A stretch of DNA of 24,719 nt from an uncultured Bacilli bacterium (lineage in GTDB: Bacteria > Bacillota_I > Bacilli_A > RF39 > UBA660), in assembly GCA_934101225.1 (NCBI GenBank), contig CAKOQK010000017.1:1-24719 (forward strand), in the 5' to 3' direction. The position numbers and the translations under genes are program-made. The notes beneath the pieces are model-generated. The model was not told the origin of the DNA, did no database searches, and saw only the letters and a list, made by a program, of their open reading frames with translations. The first letter of the stretch is position 1. Every line of letters begins with the position of its first letter. Positions 7,790-15,283 of the stretch are shown in pieces.

Positions 7790-8665
7790 ATGAAGAGAAA
7801 ACAAAATTTAATTTTGCAACCGGTTTTGAAATGGGCTGGTGGTAAAAGACAACTAATTCCTAAATTAAAGGAATATTTTCCAAAAAAGTTTACTACTTAT
7901 TATGAACCTTTTATTGGTGGTGGAGCAGTATTATTTCATTTGCAACCTAAAAAAGCAGTTGTAAATGATTTTAATGAAGATTTAATAAATTGTTATAAAT
8001 GTATAAAAGATAATTTGGATGAATTGATAGAAAAATTAAAATACTATGAAACCAAAAATGATGCAGATAGTTATTACGAGATAAGAGCTTTTGATAGAAC
8101 TGATGAATATAAAAAATGGAGCTCTGTTGAACGAGCAGCTAGGTTAATTTATCTTAATAGAACATGTTATAATGGATTGTTCAGAATGAATAGTGCAGGA
8201 CAATTTAATTCACCATTTGGTTCATATAAAAATCCTTGTATATGTAATGAGCCAGTTTTAAGAGCAATAAATAAATATTTTAATGAAAATGAAATTGAAT
8301 TTAGAACAGGTGATTTTTATGATGCATGCATTGATGCTCCTAAAGGATCATTTGTTTATTTAGACCCACCCTATGATCAATATGATGAGCAAGTTAACTT
8401 TGTTGGATATACAAAAAATGGATTTTCTAGGGATGACCAACAACGTTTAAAAAATATGTGTGATGAACTAATTGAACGTGGATGCTACATTATGGTAAGT
8501 AATTCTAAAACCCCCTTTATTGTTAATTTATATAGTGACAAAACAAAATATGTAACTTATACAATTAATACAGTAAATGCTAGGCGTAACATTAATAGCA
8601 ATGCTCAAAAACGTGGTGAAGTGGAGGAGGTTTTGATTATTGGAAAATTGGATAACAAAAAATAA
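7790..8665 (+). CDS. Dam-type DNA adenine-N6 methyltransferase (GATC-specific family)
   Basis: 291 residues from ATG 7790 with AGGTGG upstream; the in-frame GTG at 7781 overlaps that RBS. It is a D12-class alpha-type adenine methyltransferase: motif X (P-V-L-K-W-A-G-G-K, residues 11-19), SAM-binding E-P-F-I-G-G-G (39-45) and catalytic D-P-P-Y (192-195). The region with Y-L-N-R-T-C-Y-N-G-L-F-R and G-Q-F-N-S-P-F-G follows the DpnM/MboI-type enzymes closely, so the target is probably GATC, methylated on adenine. The gene overlaps its restriction-enzyme-like partner by 26 bp, which fits a type II restriction-modification pair. Methylation would protect host and element DNA. GATC sites occur within the element, consistent with that. 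Confidence 0.93.
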   Translation: MKRKQNLILQPVLKWAGGKRQLIPKLKEYFPKKFTTYYEPFIGGGAVLFHLQPKKAVVNDFNEDLINCYKCIKDNLDELIEKLKYYETKNDADSYYEIRAFDRTDEYKKWSSVERAARLIYLNRTCYNGLFRMNSAGQFNSPFGSYKNPCICNEPVLRAINKYFNENEIEFRTGDFYDACIDAPKGSFVYLDPPYDQYDEQVNFVGYTKNGFSRDDQQRLKNMCDELIERGCYIMVSNSKTPFIVNLYSDKTKYVTYTINTVNARRNINSNAQKRGEVEEVLIIGKLDNKK

Positions 8666-9938
8666 TAAAGCATGGAACGATTTGTTTGAAAAATTTAATA
8701 TAATTAATGCAATAGAAACAAATGGCTTTTTTGAAATTACCGCTGATCAAATTAAAGAATCAGGTAGAGAACCAAGATTGATGACTAAATTTGATAGTAG
8801 TGAAAATTTACCATCTATTTTTGCAGAAAACAATTTGGCCATATTGCCTATTAAACGTGGGTCATATATTATTGGTAAATTTCAAAATTATCAAAGTGTT
8901 GAGCTAAATAATGATTTAGACGTCGAAACAAAATATTTACCAGACTATATTTCAACTATTGATTATAGTAATATCACAAGTGAAGCAATTTCATTGAATT
9001 CTGCATATATTTCCGGAATGATTGAGGATATCGTGGGAGAAGAAGTTGTACCTACTATACAGGGGAGAATGGGAACAGGTGAATTTAGTTATCAAATATC
9101 TTTAAAAGATAATAATAAGTTTGATATAAATGTTCAAAGTTCTCAAATGGAAATTGATGGTAGTTACGAAGGTATAAGTAAATTTGTAATTTTTGAAGCT
9201 AAAAATCATTATATGAAGGATTTTATAATAAGACAACTATATTATCCATATAAAGTTTGGAAAAGAGTTACAAACAAAGAGATAATGCCTATTATGTTAA
9301 TTAAGCATGATAATATTTTTAATTTCTTTATCTATGAATTTTTAGATGAAAACAACTATAATAGTATTAAATTAAAGAAAATTAAAAGATATATTTTAGA
9401 TGAAATATATAATCCAATTGAAGTTGATGATATACAGAATGTTATGAGTCAAGTTGAATTTGTTAAAGAAGATAATAGTATTCCTTTTCCGCAAGCCAAT
9501 TCTTTTTATAGAGTTTTGGATCTAATAAATGAATTAAATAATCAAGAACTATCAGCAAGTGATATATCAGATATTTATGAATTTGATATTAGACAGGCTA
9601 ATTATTATTTAGCTGCTGTTCAATATTTGGGATTAGTGATAAAAGATAAAAATTATAAATTATCTGAGTTAGGTAAACAAATAATGAAAATGAATCATAA
9701 AAATAAGAATCTTGCAATTATAAGCATTATTTTGTCGCATAAACCATTTTATTGCGCACTTGAACAATATTTAACAAATTTTGAATTTGATTATTCAGAA
9801 ATTGCAAAAGTTATTTATGATAGTAGAGAGGAAATTAATTCAATTTGGACTGCTGAAAGAAGAACAAGTACAGTGGTTGCTTGGATTAAATGGATTATGG
9901 AACTTACAACTGTTTTTGATCAAGATACATTTAAGTAG
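8640..9938 (+). CDS. Type II restriction endonuclease-like protein (DUF6996/DUF6997-like)
   Basis: 432 residues from a TTG start at 8640. AGGAGG lies nine bases upstream, inside the methyltransferase gene, so translation is probably coupled. The middle holds a PD-(D/E)XK-like core: E-I-D-G at residues 171-174, then F-E-A-K with E186 and K188. The C-terminal third (about 290-432) looks helical, possibly winged-helix. Full-length proteins like this, with an N-terminal N-K-A-W-x-x-L-F-E-K-F-N-I and L-M-T-K-F-D, are annotated in databases as type II restriction enzymes (from memory). Next to a Dam-type methyltransferase it is the likely cutting partner, in which case unmethylated GATC is the expected target. 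That specificity is inferred from the neighbour and not read from this protein. The rare start codon and overlap could keep nuclease levels below methylase levels. Confidence 0.8.
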   Translation: MENWITKNNKAWNDLFEKFNIINAIETNGFFEITADQIKESGREPRLMTKFDSSENLPSIFAENNLAILPIKRGSYIIGKFQNYQSVELNNDLDVETKYLPDYISTIDYSNITSEAISLNSAYISGMIEDIVGEEVVPTIQGRMGTGEFSYQISLKDNNKFDINVQSSQMEIDGSYEGISKFVIFEAKNHYMKDFIIRQLYYPYKVWKRVTNKEIMPIMLIKHDNIFNFFIYEFLDENNYNSIKLKKIKRYILDEIYNPIEVDDIQNVMSQVEFVKEDNSIPFPQANSFYRVLDLINELNNQELSASDISDIYEFDIRQANYYLAAVQYLGLVIKDKNYKLSELGKQIMKMNHKNKNLAIISIILSHKPFYCALEQYLTNFEFDYSEIAKVIYDSREEINSIWTAERRTSTVVAWIKWIMELTTVFDQDTFK

Positions 9939-9993
9939 TAAGAGACATAAGTTATAAAACATTAATAAATTGTTAAAAGGAAGTGAATTTTAA

Positions 9994-10998
9994 ATGAAAA
10001 ATGACTGTAAATTTATGAATTTGGTTATTGAGAATATTGAATTAGACATGAACAATCCTAGAATAGCAAAATTTATTGAAATGTATGATAAAGATACATT
10101 GAATAGTGAACAATTAGCATTGGCATTAGGTAGTGGTGTAGAGGACTCAAATCAAACTAATTATTCAAGTTTATATAATTCAATAAAAACAAATAAAGGG
10201 ATAATTCATCCAATTATTGTTAATCATCAGTCTGATGGCAAATATGTTGTTATTGAGGGAAATACAAGGGTTCAAATATATAAAGAATTTAAAGAAAATA
10301 ATGTTGAGGGAAATTGGGACATTATCCCAGCAATGGTTTATGAACAATTAAGCGAAAATCAAATTCATGCAATAAGGTTACAATCACACTTAGTTGGTCC
10401 AAGACAATGGGATCCATATTCAAAGGCTAAGTATTTGAATTACTTAAGCAATGAGCAAAATTTGCCTATGACACAGGTAATTGACTTTTGTGGTGGGAAG
10501 AAATCAGAAATAATTAAACTTATTAATGCTTATCAAGATATGGAGAAACACTATAGACCTTTGTTAGAAGCTGATGATATGTTTGATCAAAGAGACTTTT
10601 CTAAATTCTTAGAATTGCAAAACAATAATATTAAGCAGGCTTTATTATCAAAATTTTCATTGGATGATTTTTCAAAATGGGTAATAGAAGGAAATATAGA
10701 TGCTGCTATTAATGTACGTAGATTACCAGAGATTTTAAAAAATGAAGAGGCAACAAAGATGTTATTAAAAAGCAATATAAAAGCAGCATTAGAGAAAGTA
10801 ATAACTGATAAGCCTGAATATCGAGACCTTAATGGTGTTTCAATAGAACAATTATGTGTAGAGTTGATAAAAAAAATGAATGATATGCCTTTTCAAGAGT
10901 ATAATGCAATAAGAAATGGTAGTAATCCAATTAAAGATAGCTTAATTGATTTAAGAGGGAATATTGATATCTTTGTTGAGGATATAAATAAAGAATAA
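9994..10998 (+). CDS. ParB/Srx-fold protein 1 of the five-gene cassette
   Basis: 334 residues from ATG 9994 with AAGGAAGTG upstream, 55 bases after the restriction gene. The N-terminal ParB-like domain shows N-N-P-R (20-23), I-I-H-P-I-I-V (about 70-76) and V-V-I-E-G-N-T-R (85-92), the nucleotide-binding ParB box with GNTR in place of GERR. A second motif, R-Q-W-D-P-Y (137-142), follows and is shared with ParB-like protein 2. The C-terminal 180 residues look helical and include N-V-R-R-L-P-E-I. ParB/Srx domains bind CTP or ATP and load onto or slide along DNA; some defence systems use them as DNA-modification sensors. There is no ParA partner, so a partition role is unlikely. The stop overlaps the next start (TAATG), giving translational coupling to the nuclease. 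Confidence 0.85.
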   Translation: MKNDCKFMNLVIENIELDMNNPRIAKFIEMYDKDTLNSEQLALALGSGVEDSNQTNYSSLYNSIKTNKGIIHPIIVNHQSDGKYVVIEGNTRVQIYKEFKENNVEGNWDIIPAMVYEQLSENQIHAIRLQSHLVGPRQWDPYSKAKYLNYLSNEQNLPMTQVIDFCGGKKSEIIKLINAYQDMEKHYRPLLEADDMFDQRDFSKFLELQNNNIKQALLSKFSLDDFSKWVIEGNIDAAINVRRLPEILKNEEATKMLLKSNIKAALEKVITDKPEYRDLNGVSIEQLCVELIKKMNDMPFQEYNAIRNGSNPIKDSLIDLRGNIDIFVEDINKE

Positions 10999-11414
10999 TG
11001 GAATCGAAAATTCATCATAATTTGGTAAAAAAAATATATAATTATGTTTGTTCATTTCAATGTATAGAAAATGCTTTGGTTGAAAGTGACATATATGAAA
11101 TTAAAGGCAATGTAACTAGAATGTCGGAAGGTTATGTACCGGATGTTTACTATAATTATAAGAATATTATTATAATTGGTGAAGCAAAATCTGAAAAAGA
11201 TTTAGAAACATCCCATAGTATTGAGCAATATAAATCTTATATAAAATATTTGAATCTTCATGCTTCAAATGGTAAAAAATGTATACTAATAATTGCTACC
11301 CCATGGCAAGCTTCTATTTCTGCTTATAAAATATTAAAAACATTGATAAATAAAAAAATTAAATTGATAATTGTAAATGAAGTTGGGGTGTACAAAGAAT
11401 ATGAAAAAAATTAA
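10998..11414 (+). CDS. Small PD-(D/E)XK nuclease (VRR-NUC-like)
   Basis: 138 residues, with its ATG overlapping the stop of the ParB-like gene. The core reads Y-V-P-D-V (P48, D49), then I-I-I-I-G-E-A-K (E62, K64), then S-I-E-Q-Y-K-S-Y (Q77, Y78), the order of a PD-(D/E)XK nuclease with the trailing Q-Y helix. The protein is only the catalytic fold, with no obvious DNA-recognition domain, so it probably works with partners. Small VRR-NUC-type nucleases next to SNF2 helicases are known from Gram-positive phages, and the order here is the same. It ends 14 bases inside the SNF2 gene. I infer cutting of DNA chosen by the ParB-like and SNF2 proteins. Confidence 0.8.
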   Translation: MESKIHHNLVKKIYNYVCSFQCIENALVESDIYEIKGNVTRMSEGYVPDVYYNYKNIIIIGEAKSEKDLETSHSIEQYKSYIKYLNLHASNGKKCILIIATPWQASISAYKILKTLINKKIKLIIVNEVGVYKEYEKN

Positions 11415-12873
11415 ACTAACTAATGAACCTAGTTATGAATCAAAGCTAAAATCATTTACTTATCAACAACAAGCAATTGATTTTGCAAAAGATTTAGACT
11501 ACGCTGCAATATTCCATGAACAAGGATTGGGCAAAACAAAAATTGCTTTAGATATATCTTTATACTGGCTATCTGATAAAGATATAGATACTGTGTTAAT
11601 TATTACTAAAAAAGGATTGGTTAAAAATTGGCAGGAAGAAATAAAAATTCATTCACATTTGCATCCTAAAATACTGACTAATAATAGAAGCAGTAATTAT
11701 TATATATTTAATAGCCCATCTAGAATATTAATTACTAATTTTGAAACTATTTCTTTAGAGAAAAACAGATTTATTCTATTTTTAAAATCAAGAAATGTTG
11801 GTGTTATAATAGATGAATCAGCGAAGTTAAAGAATCCAAATTCTAATCTAACTAAAGATTTTTTTGAATTATCTCAAAAGTTTTTAAAAAGGATTATAAT
11901 GACTGGGACTCCTGTAGCCAATCGGCCTTATGATGTATGGGCTCAGATATATTTTTTAGATAACGGGAAAAGCTTAGGGACTAATTTTAAAGATTTTAAG
12001 AAAAAGTCTGATTTATCTAATGATTTATCGACGAATCCTGAAAAAAGAAAAGAGTTTGAATATTTTATTTCTAATATTTTTGATAAAATAAGTGAGTTTT
12101 CAATTAGAGAGACAAAAGAATCAGCGAATTTATCATTACCAGAAAAAAAATATTATGATATTTGGACAATGTTTACAAGTGAACAGAAAATTATGTATGA
12201 AGAATTAAAAAATAAATTAGCGATAGAAATAAAAAAAAATAACAATAAAATTGTAGATGACGCATCACCAATTTTAAAAAGAATTTTAAGATTAGAGCAA
12301 ATAACTTCTAATCCTAAAATGATAAATGAAGATATAAAATTTGCATCAGGAAAAGAAAAAGAACTTATTTCAATTGTAAAAGAGATTATTAATCGTGATG
12401 AAAAAGTAATTATTTGGACTAATTATATATATAATGTTAATTACTTTTGTACACTATTTCAAAAGTATGATGCTGTAAAGATTAGTGGAGATATGAATAT
12501 TAATGAAAGAAATAAATCAATAAGAGAGTTTAAAGAAGGTAATTCAAAAGTTTTAGTTGCAACCCCTCAATCTGCTAAAGAAGGCCTTACATTAACGGTT
12601 GCTAATAATGCTATATTTTATGATAGAGGATTTAGTTTAGATGATTATCTTCAAGCACAAGATAGAATTCATAGAATATCTCAAACGAAAGAATGTAATA
12701 TTTATAATATAATGATAAAAGGTAGTATTGATGAATGGATACATAAATTGTTAATAAGTAAACAAAAAGCAGCATCTTTAGTTCAAAATGATATATTACT
12801 TGAAGATTATGAGAATATTGCAGATTACACATATGATAAATTCATAAAAAAAATACTAGATATTAAGGAGTAG
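11401..12873 (+). CDS. Compact SNF2-family DNA translocase/helicase
   Basis: 490 residues from ATG 11401; an in-frame start at 11377 lacks an RBS and deepens the overlap with the nuclease gene. Motifs in order: Q-Q-Q-A near 22 (Q motif), Walker A H-E-Q-G-L-G-K-T (39-46), Walker B I-I-D-E-S-A (136-141), motif III M-T-G-T-P (167-171), motif V region A-K-E-G-L-T-L (392-398) and motif VI Q-D-R-I-H-R (420-425). It is a minimal two-RecA-lobe SNF2 enzyme with no zinc finger, bromodomain or HNH extension, so DNA targeting must come from partners. It probably moves along double-stranded DNA using ATP. The nuclease overlaps it upstream, and ParB-like protein 2 starts four bases after its stop. Confidence 0.93.
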   Translation: MKKIKLTNEPSYESKLKSFTYQQQAIDFAKDLDYAAIFHEQGLGKTKIALDISLYWLSDKDIDTVLIITKKGLVKNWQEEIKIHSHLHPKILTNNRSSNYYIFNSPSRILITNFETISLEKNRFILFLKSRNVGVIIDESAKLKNPNSNLTKDFFELSQKFLKRIIMTGTPVANRPYDVWAQIYFLDNGKSLGTNFKDFKKKSDLSNDLSTNPEKRKEFEYFISNIFDKISEFSIRETKESANLSLPEKKYYDIWTMFTSEQKIMYEELKNKLAIEIKKNNNKIVDDASPILKRILRLEQITSNPKMINEDIKFASGKEKELISIVKEIINRDEKVIIWTNYIYNVNYFCTLFQKYDAVKISGDMNINERNKSIREFKEGNSKVLVATPQSAKEGLTLTVANNAIFYDRGFSLDDYLQAQDRIHRISQTKECNIYNIMIKGSIDEWIHKLLISKQKAASLVQNDILLEDYENIADYTYDKFIKKILDIKE

Positions 12874-12877
12874 TAAA

Positions 12878-13879
12878 ATGAACAAAACAGAAGATTATTT
12901 AATTATAGGAAAAGAAAAATATCCAATAGATAAATATGAAATAGATCAGAGCAAATTAATGTTTTATCCTGAAAATCCTAGGGTATATTCAGTATTAAAT
13001 AGTAATAATTACACTCCTACTCAAGAGGAAATAGAAGAATTAATGTGTAAAAAAGATCATGTTAAGCAATTAAAAGAATCTATTAAATCAAATGGTGGTT
13101 TAATAGATCCTGTAATCGTAAGAGATGGTGATTATGTTGTATTAGAAGGAAATAGTAGATTGGCTGCTTATCGTTTGTTATATAAACAAGATCCAATTAA
13201 ATGGTCAAAAATAAAAGCAATAATATTGCCAAAAGATATACCTGATTCAACAATATTTGCATTAATAGGACAATATCATATAATTGGTAGAAAAGATTGG
13301 GATCCTTATGAGCAAGCAGGGTATTTGTACAGAACAATTAATAAATCTAATAAGACTCCTGAATTATTAGCAAGTGAACTTGGAATGAAAATATCTGATA
13401 TAAAAAAATTATTATCAGTATATGAATATATGTTAAAAAAAGATGATAACCATCCGAATAAGTGGAGTTATTATGAAGAGCTCTTAAAAAATAGAGGAAT
13501 AAAGAAAGCATTTGATGAAATTTCCGGGTTGGAAAATAAAATAGTTGCTGATATAAAAAGTGATAAAATTAGAATGGCAATCGATGTTAGAAAACTCGGC
13601 GATATAAGTAAAGTAAATGATAAACTATCAAAAAAAATACTCAAAGATATAGCTGAAGGTGAGGAAGATATTTATAGTGGATTTGACATAGTAGCAGGTT
13701 CTGGTAAGATGGATAATAATTTTCAAATAATATCAAATTTTAGAAAAAAAATTACTGATGAATCATTTTCTAACAAATTACTAAAAGACGATAATCTTGG
13801 TGGAATAGAGTTCGAATTAAAAAAAATAGAAAGGACAGTATCAGTATTATTACAAAATATTGAAAGATTAAAAAAATAA
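12878..13879 (+). CDS. ParB/Srx-fold protein 2 of the five-gene cassette
   Basis: 333 residues. The RBS (AAGGAG) lies in the last codons of the SNF2 gene. Motifs match ParB-like protein 1 at almost the same positions: N-P-R at 33-35, G-N-S-R at 91-94 (89-92 in protein 1), W-D-P-Y at 141-144 (139-142), and a later I-D-V-R-K-L-x-x-I resembling I-N-V-R-R-L-P-E-I. The two are paralogs of nearly equal length but have diverged widely, so they are not a recent duplication. A pair of ParB-like subunits could form a heteromer that recognises a DNA site or modification and recruits the motor and nucleases. That model is inference. The C-terminus is rich in charged helices. Forty bases separate it from the PIN gene. 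Confidence 0.85.
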   Translation: MNKTEDYLIIGKEKYPIDKYEIDQSKLMFYPENPRVYSVLNSNNYTPTQEEIEELMCKKDHVKQLKESIKSNGGLIDPVIVRDGDYVVLEGNSRLAAYRLLYKQDPIKWSKIKAIILPKDIPDSTIFALIGQYHIIGRKDWDPYEQAGYLYRTINKSNKTPELLASELGMKISDIKKLLSVYEYMLKKDDNHPNKWSYYEELLKNRGIKKAFDEISGLENKIVADIKSDKIRMAIDVRKLGDISKVNDKLSKKILKDIAEGEEDIYSGFDIVAGSGKMDNNFQIISNFRKKITDESFSNKLLKDDNLGGIEFELKKIERTVSVLLQNIERLKK

Positions 13880-13919
13880 GTTTTTTAACAGATTGATTTT
13901 AGGAGAAAGGATTTTTATT

Positions 13920-14885
13920 ATGTTTAAAATTTTTATTGATACAAATATATTTTTGGACTTTTATCGCTATAATAAAAATGATAACATCTCTAATTTAAAA
14001 GATGAATTTAAAAAGTATTTTGAATATTTTATAAACACTAAACAATCATATGATGAATTTTTTAGAAATAGAGAAAAAACTATTAACGAATTTATAGATA
14101 CTTTAAAAAGCCAAATTAATCCATTATATGATGGTAATTTTTTGTCAAGTTTAAATGGCTTTGAAGATTATTATGAAAATATGAAATTAGCTAATAAATC
14201 TATAAAATGCATGATAGACAAATGTAGTGAATTAATTTTTGATTTTGAAAAAGATCCTGTTTATTCACTATATTTATTGTTTTGTCATAACACTTATGAT
14301 AGAACTAGAGATATTATTGATAGAGCTATTAAAAGAAAATACATAGGAAACCCACCTACGAGTAATAAGAACACATGCTGTGATGAAATTATATGGGAAT
14401 CTATTTTAGAAAATTGTCATGATGATTTAATCATTGTTACTCGTGATAAAACATTTAATGAAAATTATAATTTTCTTAAAAATGAATATAATGAAAAAAA
14501 CGGAAAGAAATTTTTAATAGTAGAATTAATTTCTGATGCAATAAGATTGTTAGGTGATGATCCTTCTAATAATTTAGAAATAATTGAAAAAAATATACTT
14601 TTGGAAAAAGAAGTTTTAGAATACGAAGTATATCATGAGAAATCTAATTGGGTTAATATTGTTTATGAAGCTCTGCAAAGCTTAGGAGGAGTAGCATATT
14701 TAAGTCAAATATATGATAAAGTGTATGATATCATTGAAAATGACTATCCTGAAAAACTCACTAATAAAGATATTAAAGCTACTATTAGAGGAATTCTGCA
14801 AAGATATTACAGTGATTCTACATCTTACAATAATAAAGTGGATTTGTTTAAAAAAATTAAAAATGGTGTGTGGGCAATTAAGTAA
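13920..14885 (+). CDS. PIN-like nuclease with C-terminal winged-helix domain
   Basis: 321 residues from ATG 13920, preceded by AGGAGAAAGG; an in-frame TTG at 13893 is less likely. The N-terminus I-F-I-D-T-N-I-F-L-D-F-Y supplies the first PIN acid (D7). Further conserved-type acids are near E46, C-C-D-E (D155, E156) and V-T-R-D (D176). The long insert and size fit PIN-like DUF4935-type proteins. The last 80 residues (about 240-321) form a separate winged helix: N-W-V-N-I-V-Y-E-A-L, then L-S-Q-I-Y-D-K-V, then G-V-W-A-I-K. This is the wing pattern seen at the ends of restriction and defence proteins. PIN domains cut RNA or single-stranded DNA. As the last gene of the cassette it may be the effector or a regulator. 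No strong terminator follows directly. Confidence 0.75.
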   Translation: MFKIFIDTNIFLDFYRYNKNDNISNLKDEFKKYFEYFINTKQSYDEFFRNREKTINEFIDTLKSQINPLYDGNFLSSLNGFEDYYENMKLANKSIKCMIDKCSELIFDFEKDPVYSLYLLFCHNTYDRTRDIIDRAIKRKYIGNPPTSNKNTCCDEIIWESILENCHDDLIIVTRDKTFNENYNFLKNEYNEKNGKKFLIVELISDAIRLLGDDPSNNLEIIEKNILLEKEVLEYEVYHEKSNWVNIVYEALQSLGGVAYLSQIYDKVYDIIENDYPEKLTNKDIKATIRGILQRYYSDSTSYNNKVDLFKKIKNGVWAIK

Positions 14886-14924
14886 TGATTTCCTCTAGTT
14901 AGTTATTTTATTTAATAGTGTCCG

Positions 14925-14953
14925 TTGACTGTCCTATTATTTTGTGGTATTAT
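14925..14953 (+). promoter_or_regulatory. Strong sigma-A-type promoter after the cassette
   Basis: TTGACT (14925-14930) and TATTAT (14948-14953) are spaced by exactly 17 bases. A start near 14960 would give a transcript that meets a terminator at 14988-15012, about 50 nt later. Confidence 0.65.
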
Positions 14954-14987
14954 GGTAATATAGATTAATTATAAAGAAGGACTATTT

Positions 14988-15012
14988 GAGAGATTTTTTA
15001 TCTCTCTTTTTT
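14988..15012 (+). terminator. Terminator between the cassette and the recombination module
   Basis: GAGAGAT pairs perfectly with ATCTCTC across a five-T loop and is followed by six Ts. It may end the cassette transcript as well as the short transcript from the promoter just upstream. Confidence 0.75.
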
Positions 15013-15283
15013 ATGTCCATTTTTATTTTTATCAAAAGAAAGAGGGTGAGTTATATTTTTAAAAATTGATAATGAATTTTATGAAATAATTGAAATATTA
15101 AATTAAATTTTGATTAAAAATTTTTAAAACTGTCGGAGACTATTAGTGGGTTTTAGGGATATTCCCTAACAAGCTAGATGGGTGTGTATACACCATGCTT
15201 GATATATTGTATTACACGGTTATGTAACCTAAAAAGAGGATTTAATTGTAACCTAAAATGTGATAAGAAATGAAAGGAGAAAT
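15013..15283. other. Structured non-coding region before the HTH-like gene
   Basis: No ORF with a standard start is convincing. The second half is dense in inverted repeats: TTAGGGA/TCCCTAA (15153-15169), GGTGT/ACACC (15181-15194) enclosed by AAGC/GCTT (15171-15174 and 15197-15200), and GGTTA/TAACC (15218-15229), which overlaps an alternative pairing TTACA/TGTAA (15212-15227). It could be a structured 5' leader, an origin or transfer site, or a binding region for the downstream regulator. The switchable GGTTA/TTACA pairing favours a regulatory leader, but this is inference. Confidence 0.45.
15223..15258 (+). repeat. Twelve-base direct repeat TGTAACCTAAAA, two copies
   Basis: Exact copies at 15223-15234 and 15247-15258 start 24 bases apart, just before the RBS of the HTH-like gene. 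This is the pattern of an operator or iteron pair, possibly for autoregulation. Confidence 0.5.

Noticed and set aside
9994..10998. Plasmid or chromosome partition ParB
   Set aside because: There is no ParA ATPase and no parS-like repeats are evident. The gene is translationally coupled to a nuclease and has a second ParB-like paralog in the same operon.
9994..14885. Dnd, Ssp, Dpd, DISARM or BREX system
   Set aside because: ParB-like and SNF2 genes recall these systems, but I see no cysteine desulfurase, PAPS-reductase-like, TGT-like, DrmA/DrmB, PglZ or BrxC genes anywhere in the element.
14915..14940. TGTCC-containing stretch that might be an insertion-sequence terminal repeat
   Set aside because: No matching inverted partner or transposase remnant is nearby, and the stretch is explained as a -35/-10 promoter.
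15050..15106. Possible short peptide ending K-I-D-N-E-F-Y-E-I-I-E-I-L-N after an AGAGGGTGAG site
   Set aside because: The frame has no ATG, GTG or TTG start after the upstream stop. It may be a decayed gene end but is too weak to annotate.
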